A stretch of 64,000 nucleotides of DNA from Methanolobus vulcani (GTDB lineage: Archaea; Halobacteriota; Methanosarcinia; Methanosarcinales; Methanosarcinaceae): NCBI RefSeq assembly GCF_006546655.1, contig NZ_VIAQ01000006.1, positions 124,001 to 188,000 of the forward strand. Direction: 5' to 3'. Made by a program: the position numbers and the translations under genes. The notes below the pieces were generated by a model. It was not told where the DNA came from and did no database searches. It saw only the letters and a program-made list of their open reading frames with translations. Positions 56,604 to 64,000 of the stretch are shown here, one piece after another; within the stretch, counting starts at the first letter, position 1, and each line of letters opens with the position of its first letter.

Positions 56604-57089
56604 ATGACAAATTGGAGAATAAAACCGGATGATATGAAGCTTTTGAGAAAAATAATGCCACTTATATGTCTGGTTATACCCTGGGAAATTTACTTCTATT
56701 CTGCATATTCCCAAGGGTGGGGAATCAAATTCTCTGTATTCTACGCTAATTTTGACATCATTTATGGAACGCTATTTGTCAGCATTTTCAAGCAGATGAC
56801 CATGCTTTCCATGGGAGGATTCCTGCCATCTGTAAGAACACTTGGATGGGGTCTTGCATCCTTTATCTGCATAGGACTTGCTGCCTATGAACTCTTAAAA
56901 GAGAATATAGAGAAGGAGATCAATACAAAGACCGCAGGTTACATACTCATGGCATGCGCTATCCTATCACTCGCAAGCTCTCTTGCAGTCTGGAACAGCA
57001 GTTTCAAGACTCTTCCTGTTGCTCCTCTGTTTTTTGGAGTATTCGGATACATTCTATTGCAGAATGCAGGGGAAGAAAATGAGGAATAA
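56604..57089 (+). CDS. Small polytopic membrane protein
   Basis: A 161-residue protein with four hydrophobic segments (about 13-32, 54-72, 77-94 and 111-150 as two close helices). I recognise no family. The first segment begins MPLICLVIPWEIYFYSA, which is similar in layout to the small membrane protein at 61974 (MMVIPWAIYFATS), so the two may be distant relatives. No clear Shine-Dalgarno sequence. Function unknown. Confidence 0.6.
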   Translation: MTNWRIKPDDMKLLRKIMPLICLVIPWEIYFYSAYSQGWGIKFSVFYANFDIIYGTLFVSIFKQMTMLSMGGFLPSVRTLGWGLASFICIGLAAYELLKENIEKEINTKTAGYILMACAILSLASSLAVWNSSFKTLPVAPLFFGVFGYILLQNAGEENEE

Positions 57090-57176
57090 AAAACCTGTCA
57101 AACAGATATACCTACTACAGAACATCAACTATATAGTTGCAGGGAAAAATGAGTATTTTCTTATTTTCTGAATTCA

Positions 57177-57962
57177 TCAGATAGATGTTACCTTGCGGGA
57201 TTTGCCCAGGTAATAATCGAAAAGGTCACTTCCCCATTTTAATGCAGCCGGATCATACCCTACAAGATCATCTCTTGGATCATAAGTGTCAGGATTAAAG
57301 AACAAGGACATAGAGAAGAATACATCAGTAACCACAAAAGCAAGCTTTGCATCATCTATTACATGAAGCTCGGTTTGTGGAGAATTCAGATAGAACTCCA
57401 GTTTTTCACGGTGCTCATCCCTTACTTTTTGAAATATATTTTCAGTCAGTATCAAAGAAGTTGGAACATCCTTATTTGCAAGTTCCACTACAAAATCAGG
57501 GTGTGTTGGTATGAAAATAGAGGTTAATCCTTTGATAGTCGTTGATTTGAGGAGATTTTCCACAAATATCTTATGTGATTCATAGATATTCTCTATACTA
57601 CCTGACACAACATCGCATTCTTTCAAAGCTATAAGATCGTTAAGCAAATGCTGAGGAATGTCATCAAGATAATGTTCATCCCAGAAAGACTTGTTTTTCT
57701 CTATTGTTTCAATAATATCCAGAAAAGGCCTGAAATGGTGGATTATAGCTTTTCCAATAGGAGTTATATGATAATGCTTGTCTGTTTTTTCTATCAGGTT
57801 GTGCTCCAGCATTTCCTTTATTCGTGGGGAAATTTCCGGAGAGGATACGTCAAAATAATCTTTGATGTCGGATAATGTACATGATTTTTCTTCCAGCAGG
57901 AATAATATATCTTTCCTCTTTTCAGAAAATGTCAATATACTCAAAAGTCCCTTAGACTTCAA
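57177..57962 (-). CDS. Winged-helix regulator with FilR1 (DUF1724) domain
   Basis: A 261-residue transcription regulator typical of Methanosarcinales. The winged helix (about 8-85: KDILFLLEEKSCTLSDIKDYFDVSSPEISPRIKEML) precedes the FilR1/DUF1724 domain (about 110-258; ends FDYYLGKSR). FilR1-type regulators are numerous in these organisms and respond to unknown signals. The start is TTG with GAGGTGG four bases upstream. The 250-base upstream gap is A/T-rich and probably carries its promoter. Confidence 0.87.
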   Translation of the reverse strand: MKSKGLLSILTFSEKRKDILFLLEEKSCTLSDIKDYFDVSSPEISPRIKEMLEHNLIEKTDKHYHITPIGKAIIHHFRPFLDIIETIEKNKSFWDEHYLDDIPQHLLNDLIALKECDVVSGSIENIYESHKIFVENLLKSTTIKGLTSIFIPTHPDFVVELANKDVPTSLILTENIFQKVRDEHREKLEFYLNSPQTELHVIDDAKLAFVVTDVFFSMSLFFNPDTYDPRDDLVGYDPAALKWGSDLFDYYLGKSRKVTSI

Positions 57963-58212
57963 TTTTCCACCTCAATTTATGTAGAGTAATGTATCCAACC
58001 AAACAGTAAATGAAACATAAACAATTATTATAAAAATTAGCTAATGATTTATAACTTTTTTGCGCAAAAAGTAGCAGAAAATAAGTATTACATAATAAAG
58101 CTAAATTTTAAGAGATACTGTGCGAAATTTAAGAGGAATAGAAAATAGAAAACAAATCTAATGAGAAATGAAAGAACACCTTCAAAAAATAAATAAAAAA
58201 TAAAGAAACACT
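57963..58212. other. A/T-rich gene-free region
   Basis: No gene is seen. The region is very A/T-rich and should hold the promoter of the FilR1-type regulator on the minus strand; purH on the far side ends here, so only one promoter is expected. No hairpin terminator is obvious for purH. Confidence 0.35.
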
Positions 58213-59829
58213 TCAATGCAAGAAGTGTCTCATTCCGGTGAATACCAATGATACACCCAATCTGTTAGCTGTATCAATGACTTCCTGATCCCTGATGGAA
58301 CCACCCGGTGAAAGAATATACATTATACCATTTTCTTCTGCGTGCACAACACTGTCATCGAATGGGAAGAAAGCGTCTGAAGCCATTACGCATTTTGCGA
58401 ACACTTCATTGCAGTATTCCTCGTATGACATGTCAGTGATCTCACGGTCGTACATGACCTTGAGGTTCTCACGTGCCTTTGTAGCAGCAAGTTTCCTGAT
58501 GGAATCAACCCTGTTTGGCTGGCCTGCACCCATTGAAAGCATCATGTAGCAGCCGTCAGCATACTCAAATGCAAGGGTAACTGCGTTTGATTTCACACAT
58601 TTGCATGCATGCATGGCAAACTCAGAAACTGCGCGGAGGTCTTCCGGATATGGAGTTTCTGTTACACAATCCCATTTGTCATAGATACCAACGTTGCGGG
58701 ACTGCTCCAGTATGCCGCCGATAACGAACTTGTAGGTATTCTCAACCTCGAATGGTTCGTTCAGTTCAGGCAATTCAAGCAGACGGAGATTTGCACTCTT
58801 GTTCTTGAGATATTCAAGAGCATCTGGCTCAAATCCAGGAGCGAGGATGATCTCAATGAACTTACCATTGAGGAACTCTGCTGCCTGAAGATCAAAAACA
58901 GTGTTTGTGCATATTATGCTTCCGTATGCGGATATTGGATCGCCGTCCCATGCTGCACCGAGTGCCTGCAAAAGAGTGTCACCGGTTGCAAGACCGCATG
59001 GGTTGTTGTGCTTTACAATTGCCACTGCCGCATTGGAACAGGATAATTCCTTAACGGTCTGGAGGGCATTGTCAGCATCAATGTAATTGTTATAAGAAAG
59101 TTCTTTTCCATGAAGTTGGGTTGCATTTGCAAGTGAAGGGCCGGTTACGTCATCTTCTTTATAGAACTTAGCAGCCTGGTGCCAGTTCTCACCATATCTG
59201 AGGGTTACGCCGTCCTTGTAACTAAGACGCAGTACTTCCTCACCAAGAAGTTCCTTACTAAGATATGTGTCTATGGTAGCATCGTAATCAGCTGTGTGCC
59301 TGAAAGCCTTTACAGCAAGCACTTCTCTTGTCTTCGGGGATACGACTCCTGTGGAACGAATCTCTTTTAAGATATGACCATAATCATCAGGATCGCATAC
59401 AACACTTACATAACGATAATTCTTAGCTGCCGACCTGAGCATTGCAGGTCCGCCGATGTCAATGTTTTCAATAGCTTCATCAAGCAATACGCCTTCTTTT
59501 GAAACTGTGATCTCAAAAGGATAAAGGTTGACCACTACAAGGTCTATCATTTCTACTTCTGCTTTCTGGGCCTCTCCCATATGGTCATGGTCATCTCTTA
59601 TGCTGAGAATTCCACCATGGATCCTTGGATGTAGAGTCTTAACCCTGCCGCCCATCATTTCAGGAAAACCCGTAACGTCTGAAACGTCCATGACCTCAAT
59701 ACCTGAGTCACGAAGTATACGGGCAGTGCCGCCGGTAGAGATAATCTGTATATCCAATGATTCGAGTCCACGAGCAAAATCTACAATTCCGGTTTTATCA
59801 GAAACGCTGAGCAGTGCTCTTTTTACCAA
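58213..59829 (-). CDS. purH: Bifunctional AICAR formyltransferase/IMP cyclohydrolase
   Basis: Last two steps of IMP biosynthesis. The 538-residue protein has the cyclohydrolase domain (about 1-200; LLSVSDKTG, STGGTARIL, GRVKTLHPRIHGG) and the AICAR transformylase domain with the KHNNPCG catalytic segment and ASDAFFPFDD. Both are intact. The TTG start at 59829 follows GGTGAT by three bases; a longer reading to 59901 would run into the upstream gene. Many methanogens use unrelated PurP/PurO instead, so this is the bacterial-type route. Confidence 0.95.
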   Translation of the reverse strand: MVKRALLSVSDKTGIVDFARGLESLDIQIISTGGTARILRDSGIEVMDVSDVTGFPEMMGGRVKTLHPRIHGGILSIRDDHDHMGEAQKAEVEMIDLVVVNLYPFEITVSKEGVLLDEAIENIDIGGPAMLRSAAKNYRYVSVVCDPDDYGHILKEIRSTGVVSPKTREVLAVKAFRHTADYDATIDTYLSKELLGEEVLRLSYKDGVTLRYGENWHQAAKFYKEDDVTGPSLANATQLHGKELSYNNYIDADNALQTVKELSCSNAAVAIVKHNNPCGLATGDTLLQALGAAWDGDPISAYGSIICTNTVFDLQAAEFLNGKFIEIILAPGFEPDALEYLKNKSANLRLLELPELNEPFEVENTYKFVIGGILEQSRNVGIYDKWDCVTETPYPEDLRAVSEFAMHACKCVKSNAVTLAFEYADGCYMMLSMGAGQPNRVDSIRKLAATKARENLKVMYDREITDMSYEEYCNEVFAKCVMASDAFFPFDDSVVHAEENGIMYILSPGGSIRDQEVIDTANRLGVSLVFTGMRHFLH

Positions 59830-59881
59830 AAAATCACCGTATAGGATTGGCGAATATATACTAAAAGGTTTCTGGTCAAAA

Positions 59882-61786
59882 TCAGGAATTGAATTTGACA
59901 ACAGGACAAACGCTTATGCACTGACCACAGTGTGTACATTTATCATTGATGATAGCCAGTCCCTTTTTGATTTTTATGGCACCTGATGGACATTTTCCAA
60001 CACAGACACCGCAGCCACTGCAAAGAAGCGCCCTTCTGACTGAAAGTTCCACTCTTCTCATGAGCCTGCGGGCGGACTTGTCTGAATCACTTCTGGCAGT
60101 CACACTACCTGAAGCAAAGACCTGGGCACGGTCCTCATCTTCGGTCACCATTGCAACGCCTTCCATGTATGAGGTATTTCCAACTGCCTCCAGCATTCCT
60201 GTCAGTTCCAGCCTGTTGATGTCCACAGGACCATCAAAACCACCTTCTGCGGATATTCCACCCTGCTTGCATGGACGATAACCAGTAGTAACAGTGAAAT
60301 TGAGACTGTACTCATTCTTACTCTGGGGAATAAGGTTAATTCCCTTTTTCTTTGCAATCTCTTTTAACGGGGCAGGCAGGTCCTTCCATCTCCAGAAACC
60401 GTGCTTTACCCAGTCCTCAGAAAGACCCATGCGCTCTGCATAGGAAAGCAGGTAATCATTGAGCTTTTTCTCCATTTCAGGGTGAGTTTCCTTGAGTCTG
60501 TAAAGGTCTGCAACGGAACATGATGGACATAGCCAGCATCCAATTCTGTCAAAACCTTCAGCGTAAAGTGGATTGTATAGCAGGTCATTCTTGAAAATAT
60601 AGAGCCACACATGCATTGCAGTCCAGTTCTGTATAGGAGCAGCAGCCACCTGGTTTCCTACCCACGGATTCTTCCAGACACGCTCACTCTTTGCTCTTGT
60701 GTCAGACTCGTATTTCCTCTGGCCGATGAAAGTGAGACATCCGTTCTCGAAATTATCATTAATGATCTGGGTGATTGGGCCAAGTTTACAGACTTTACAG
60801 CACCAGCGGACCTCAACACTTGGAGGACCGAAACTGTCAACTGAATCCCAGAAAGCATTTCCTGAGTCCATCATCTTCAGTGGTCTACCATAGGCCTCTG
60901 CGACATCATGTACATTCTTTACGGTTTCAGGAAACTCAATGCCTGTATCTGAAAACAGAAGGTCGTACTCATCAAGGCACTCACTTACAAGATGTAAAAC
61001 TGCAAGGCTGTCCTTTCCTCCGGAATAGGATACTGTGACCGGACGGTCTACTGATGAAGATACATTTTTGATGAATTTGTGGGAACGCTCAATGAAATCG
61101 TTCATGTAGTTCTCGTTGGCTTTTACAACATCATCCCAGGTCTGTCCACCCTCTGGAACCATGATATCAGCAGGTTCTTCCTTGAACCTCACTTTTACGC
61201 CAACACCCTTTCCTCTTTCGAGCATCTTTTCCCCGGTCATGCGGGTGCGTCCTACACCAAGGACTTTTCCTTCATGGGTAAGGACAACTACCTCTTCAGC
61301 TTCCAATATAGAAGGATCTGCATCCTTAATACCTGGAGCTAGTACACTGGCACCACCCAGAATGAACTTCTCAGCACCTGCATCAATCACAACCCAGTTT
61401 TTCAGGGTCTTGTAATCTGTATTGTCAAATATGCGCCTTGCACCATTAATTCTCAGAAGAAGAGTCCATTTGAGCTGTTCAAGCTCAAAACGTATGCTGC
61501 CTATGACCTCACCGTCTACAATAACCTCTTCCATACGGTCGTCATAGGGAGATTTATTCAATACAACCATGCGCTGGTCTGTGATTAATGGTGCATTGAA
61601 CTGCTCAACAGAAATCTTATTGATAAGCTCAATTTCATACGGAAAAGCAGGCCTGATATCTCCGGGAGGAGTGATAGTTACCTGTTTGGTTTTTGCCCCG
61701 CAGGAGCATTCTTTTCCGAGTACAGGAACGTTACATGAAGGGCACCAGTAAAGGAGCAGTTCACCAAGGTAAAGAGGTTTGGACAT
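59882..61786 (-). CDS. Zn-ribbon/PUA/PP-loop (PAPS reductase-like)/ferredoxin protein
   Basis: A 634-residue four-part protein: zinc ribbon (Cys15, 18, 27, 29), a PUA-like domain (about 110-205, AGAEKFILGGASVLAPGI), a PAPS-reductase-type PP-loop domain (SGGKDSLAVL near 250, with WCCKVC and CWLCPSC), and a C-terminal 2[4Fe-4S] ferredoxin (CSGCGVCVGKCP, CTHCGQCISVCP). The PUA domain binds RNA, so a thiolation or other RNA modification is more likely than sulfate reduction (inference). purH follows 52 bases later and may share the transcript. Confidence 0.87.
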   Translation of the reverse strand: MSKPLYLGELLLYWCPSCNVPVLGKECSCGAKTKQVTITPPGDIRPAFPYEIELINKISVEQFNAPLITDQRMVVLNKSPYDDRMEEVIVDGEVIGSIRFELEQLKWTLLLRINGARRIFDNTDYKTLKNWVVIDAGAEKFILGGASVLAPGIKDADPSILEAEEVVVLTHEGKVLGVGRTRMTGEKMLERGKGVGVKVRFKEEPADIMVPEGGQTWDDVVKANENYMNDFIERSHKFIKNVSSSVDRPVTVSYSGGKDSLAVLHLVSECLDEYDLLFSDTGIEFPETVKNVHDVAEAYGRPLKMMDSGNAFWDSVDSFGPPSVEVRWCCKVCKLGPITQIINDNFENGCLTFIGQRKYESDTRAKSERVWKNPWVGNQVAAAPIQNWTAMHVWLYIFKNDLLYNPLYAEGFDRIGCWLCPSCSVADLYRLKETHPEMEKKLNDYLLSYAERMGLSEDWVKHGFWRWKDLPAPLKEIAKKKGINLIPQSKNEYSLNFTVTTGYRPCKQGGISAEGGFDGPVDINRLELTGMLEAVGNTSYMEGVAMVTEDEDRAQVFASGSVTARSDSDKSARRLMRRVELSVRRALLCSGCGVCVGKCPSGAIKIKKGLAIINDKCTHCGQCISVCPVVKFNS

Positions 61787-61973
61787 TCTGTCAACCTAGA
61801 TATTTAAGTCTTAAATGCTTTTTGGCAAACTGCGCTTTGTCCGAAAAACCAATTTGACTAGTTATTCATTTTTTAATCGAGAAATAATTTTGCAATACAA
61901 CATAACAAAATTAATAATGGTATATAGAATATCTTGAAAAACAGAACGATAAAACATGGATAATTGGTAAATC

Positions 61974-62450
61974 ATGGATAAACAGCGAACATTCTCATTA
62001 GGCAGAATTCTAACGCATGATTATTGTGCTTTGGTTGCCATATTAATGATGGTTATACCATGGGCAATATACTTTGCTACTAGTCAGTTTGGATATTTTC
62101 CAGACTTGAAACATGGACGTGATCCATTAACCGAATCATCTGCTCCCTTTTTTAAAAATATGGGTTATTATGTAATTTTTATAGCTATACCAATGCTTGG
62201 TTGGAGAATTCATTTGTTTAAAACATTATATAAGCGAGGAGTAGAGATTACAGGATATATCTCTTTTGAAGGTGTTCTTTCCAGAAAAAGAATTGAATAC
62301 AAATATACATATGAAGGGGTAGATTATTGGAGAGGAAATGCATTAACTGATTCACAATATGTAAACATTTTTAAAGAGGGTGACGAAGTGATTTTGCTGG
62401 TTGATCCGAAGAATCCAAAACAAGCCGTAATCAAAGAGATCTATTTTTGA
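61974..62450 (+). CDS. DUF3592-like membrane protein
   Basis: A 158-residue protein with two hydrophobic segments (about 17-36 and 62-80) and a C-terminal beta domain (GYISFEGVLSRKRIEYKYTYEGVDYW, then GDEVILLVDPKNPKQAV) as in DUF3592 proteins. Function unknown. Its upstream region is A/T-rich without a strong ribosome site. It is convergent with the Cas4-like gene. Confidence 0.65.
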   Translation: MDKQRTFSLGRILTHDYCALVAILMMVIPWAIYFATSQFGYFPDLKHGRDPLTESSAPFFKNMGYYVIFIAIPMLGWRIHLFKTLYKRGVEITGYISFEGVLSRKRIEYKYTYEGVDYWRGNALTDSQYVNIFKEGDEVILLVDPKNPKQAVIKEIYF

Positions 62451-62617
62451 AATAATTTATGTGCGTCAATTGTTTTCTTAATAGTTGAAATTGAAACATT
62501 GAGAATCTGTTGTTACATTTCCTACCTTGAACGAATATTAATGCTCTTGACCGAAAAACACCCCATTTTTTGGATTAAGAAGCAATATGAAAAACAAAAC
62601 TCAGTTATTATGACCTC

Positions 62618-63445
62618 TCATAATAACTTTGAAGCAAGCGAAGCTTTCACGTTGCACATCTCTGAAAATTCACAACTGGCGCACAGTGCACTCTCATTTT
62701 TATCCGGCATCTTGCCATTCTTGATCTGTCTTGCACGACTGATCGCTTTTAAGACCTGCCTGCGGTCATTTGAATGAATATTGACTTTTCTGAAATGGCC
62801 TGACTTTGCATAGATCACAAGACAGGATTTCACAGGAATTCCGTGGGTTTCTTCCGCAAGCATTGCAAAGCAAGTAACATGTAACCTGTCGTTGTTCCAG
62901 ACACCATTTTCAGGAGCTTTTGATGTTTTTATTATAACAGGAACAAATGAATCGTCCATACTGAGAAGTCTGTAAGGAACGCCTGTCACATTCAACTTTT
63001 CAGAATGTAGATAGGGTTCTTCATCTAATGAGGATATCATGTCTGCAATTATGGATATTTCGGATATTTCCGGGTCTTCAATTTGCTCAGCAAGATTCTG
63101 CTGAATCTCTGGCAGATAAGAGCGGGCACTTTCTGTAAGTTCAGTCATTTCTTCTTGCATGAGTCCTGAGACTTCATCAGGATAAATTATACTCAAGTCA
63201 TCCATCACCTGCAAAAGCATGGAATCAAAGTCCACGGATAACACATCGTCTTTTGACGAAGAGCTCTTCAACACATCAGAATACTTCATAGCCATTTCCT
63301 TTAATACAAGGTGTTCTATATAGCTAAGAGAGGAAGAATGGAACTGCTCGTGGCCGCGGCATGAATAATATAATTTTCTTGCACAGGAAAAATACATGGA
63401 TAATTCGGACACAGTTATTTTTATTTTTTCGTTTTTAAGAAACAT
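62618..63445 (-). CDS. Cas4-like protein with degenerate nuclease site
   Basis: A 275-residue protein with the four cysteines of Cas4/Dna2 iron-sulfur nucleases: Cys21 (FSCARKLYY) and Cys255, Cys258, Cys264 (CASCEFSEMC). The PD-(D/E)xK core is changed: where active Cas4 has GxxD and ExK, this has GVPYR and IIK, so nuclease activity is doubtful. No CRISPR array or cas gene is nearby. ATG at 63445 is chosen as start; an in-frame extension to 63511 has no ribosome site. Possibly a structural or DNA-binding descendant. Confidence 0.75.
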   Translation of the reverse strand: MFLKNEKIKITVSELSMYFSCARKLYYSCRGHEQFHSSSLSYIEHLVLKEMAMKYSDVLKSSSSKDDVLSVDFDSMLLQVMDDLSIIYPDEVSGLMQEEMTELTESARSYLPEIQQNLAEQIEDPEISEISIIADMISSLDEEPYLHSEKLNVTGVPYRLLSMDDSFVPVIIKTSKAPENGVWNNDRLHVTCFAMLAEETHGIPVKSCLVIYAKSGHFRKVNIHSNDRRQVLKAISRARQIKNGKMPDKNESALCASCEFSEMCNVKASLASKLL

Positions 63446-63513
63446 ATTTTTATAGTTGATATATAACATACTATAAATAAAGAAATGTTTTGAATCGAAA
63501 CGTATCGACAATA

Positions 63514-63540
63514 AACGAACTTGTATTCGTTAAATATATA
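63514..63540 (+). promoter_or_regulatory. Inverted repeat next to TATA box of the HTH regulator
   Basis: AACGAA (63514-63519) and TTCGTT (63526-63531) form a dyad with a 6-base spacer that abuts TAAATATATA (63531-63540), a good TATA box. The regulator starts at 63569. Binding here would block transcription factor access, so autoregulation is plausible. Confidence 0.45.
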
Positions 63541-63568
63541 TGGTAATCTACCCTTAGGAATGTAAAGC

Positions 63569-64000
63569 ATGAGTGAAGACGAATCGCATGATATGGTTCG
63601 CCAGCGTCTTGCAGAAAAGATGGCAGGCGAGATTACGCTGTCAGAGAAGCCTGGCGAGGCCCTGAAAAAATGGCGATTGAACTTCGAGATCGCACAGACC
63701 GACCTTTCTGGTTATCTGAGTGTATCTCCTTCGGTCATCAGCGACTATGAGAGCGGCAGGAGAAAATCTCCGGGTACGCTAATAGTGAGCAGAATAGTCG
63801 ATGCGCTTCTCGAGATTGACGCACAGAGAGGAGGACAGAAAATTCATGCTTATGAGGGGATACTTTTCGCAGACAAAACGTCTAAGGCCATTTACGCCAC
63901 CTACGAATACACATTTCCCATGCAGGTTGCAAAACTTGCCAGTATCATTGAGGCAGACATCGTTAATAAAGGAATAGAGAAACCGCTTTACGGTTTTACT
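63569..64000 (+). CDS. HTH transcriptional regulator, partial at window end
   Basis: At least 144 residues, running off the window. An N-terminal helical lead is followed by an XRE-type helix-turn-helix (about 34-75: KKWRLNFEIAQTDLSGYLSVSPSVISDYESGRRKSP). A further domain begins near GILFADKTSKAIYATYEYTFPMQVAKLASII, typical of a family of archaeal regulators. The ATG at 63569 follows a GGA-type site and a TATA box about 30 bases upstream. The targets are unknown; the Cas4-like gene is divergent. Confidence 0.85.
   Translation, partial: MSEDESHDMVRQRLAEKMAGEITLSEKPGEALKKWRLNFEIAQTDLSGYLSVSPSVISDYESGRRKSPGTLIVSRIVDALLEIDAQRGGQKIHAYEGILFADKTSKAIYATYEYTFPMQVAKLASIIEADIVNKGIEKPLYGFT

Noticed and set aside
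62499-62777. 92-codon plus-strand frame at the end of the Cas4-like gene
   Set aside because: It is antisense to the conserved CASCEFSEMC tail, without a ribosome site or family signal.
1-64000. tRNA, rRNA, CRISPR array, insertion sequence
   Set aside because: No T-loop/anticodon pattern, rRNA core sequence, regularly spaced repeats, or transposase motif was seen on either strand by reading; a tool-based scan was not possible.

Overview
The window comes from a methanogenic archaeon, most likely of the family Methanosarcinaceae (a Methanolobus- or Methanococcoides-like methylotroph; the genus is inferred). The main evidence is an uninterrupted run of methanogenesis marker genes (mmp3, 5, 6, 7, 15, 17) behind the two-ATPase activator atwA. 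Supporting evidence is FEN-1 with a PIP box, aIF5A, class I lysyl-tRNA synthetase, a PGF-CTERM-type surface protein, TATA-type promoters and GGTGAT/GGAGG ribosome binding sites. No rRNA, tRNA, CRISPR array or insertion sequence was recognised. Nearly everything is chromosomal core or lineage-level accessory content.

Layout. 1-7.4 kb: cupredoxin-like lipoprotein, MsrB, MATE exporter, phosphoglycerate mutase (GpmI), FEN-1 and a presenilin-type intramembrane protease. 7.4-14.9 kb: a minus-strand operon atwA-mmp3-mmp6-mmp5-mmp15-mmp17-mmp7 plus a CxxC redox protein, i.e. the ATP-driven machinery that activates methyl-coenzyme M reductase. 15-21.8 kb: HAD protein, matrixin-type protease, O6-alkylguanine-DNA alkyltransferase, tungsten aldehyde oxidoreductase, aIF5A with agmatinase, GNAT, lipoprotein. 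22-28.4 kb: zinc finger protein, Pcm, a fused 5-oxoprolinase, DUF151 nuclease, DUF1614 membrane protein. 28.6-33.5 kb: an accessory stretch with an unknown protein, a broken MNT-type nucleotidyltransferase, a tandem duplicated small membrane protein, hisF, mazG, and a PGF-CTERM/lipobox protein with its small partner. 33.6-45.3 kb: methyltransferases, duplicated U32 RNA-hydroxylase-like protein, lysK, a CDIN1-like nuclease overlapping an endonuclease III relative, prs, moaC, nnr. 45.4-57 kb: TrkA-N/DHH fusion, YkgJ, homoaconitase/isopropylmalate dehydratase large subunit, hisE, CBS regulator, NOG1-type GTPase, aminotransferase, hxlB, Era-like GTPase with DUF2073, AbrB-PhoU regulator. 57-64 kb: FilR1-type regulator, purH, a PUA/PP-loop/ferredoxin protein, a degenerate Cas4-like protein, and the start of an HTH regulator.

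Two things stand out. First, three genes (mmp3, the TrkA-N/DHH gene, and the AbrB-PhoU gene) have no ATG, GTG or TTG from which the whole conserved protein could be made. Each instead has a good ribosome binding site 6-8 bases before ACG, ATT or ATA. If real, this is repeated non-canonical initiation, and standard gene callers would truncate or mis-start these proteins. Second, the MCR-activation operon ends in a small AhpD-like protein with an extra C-terminal CxxC pair, a candidate redox partner of the activation complex.

Functional links: moaC can supply the pterin cofactor needed by the aldehyde oxidoreductase and formylmethanofuran dehydrogenase; prs, hisE, hisF and purH share PRPP-dependent pathways; agmatinase next to aIF5A fits polyamine-type modification of the factor.
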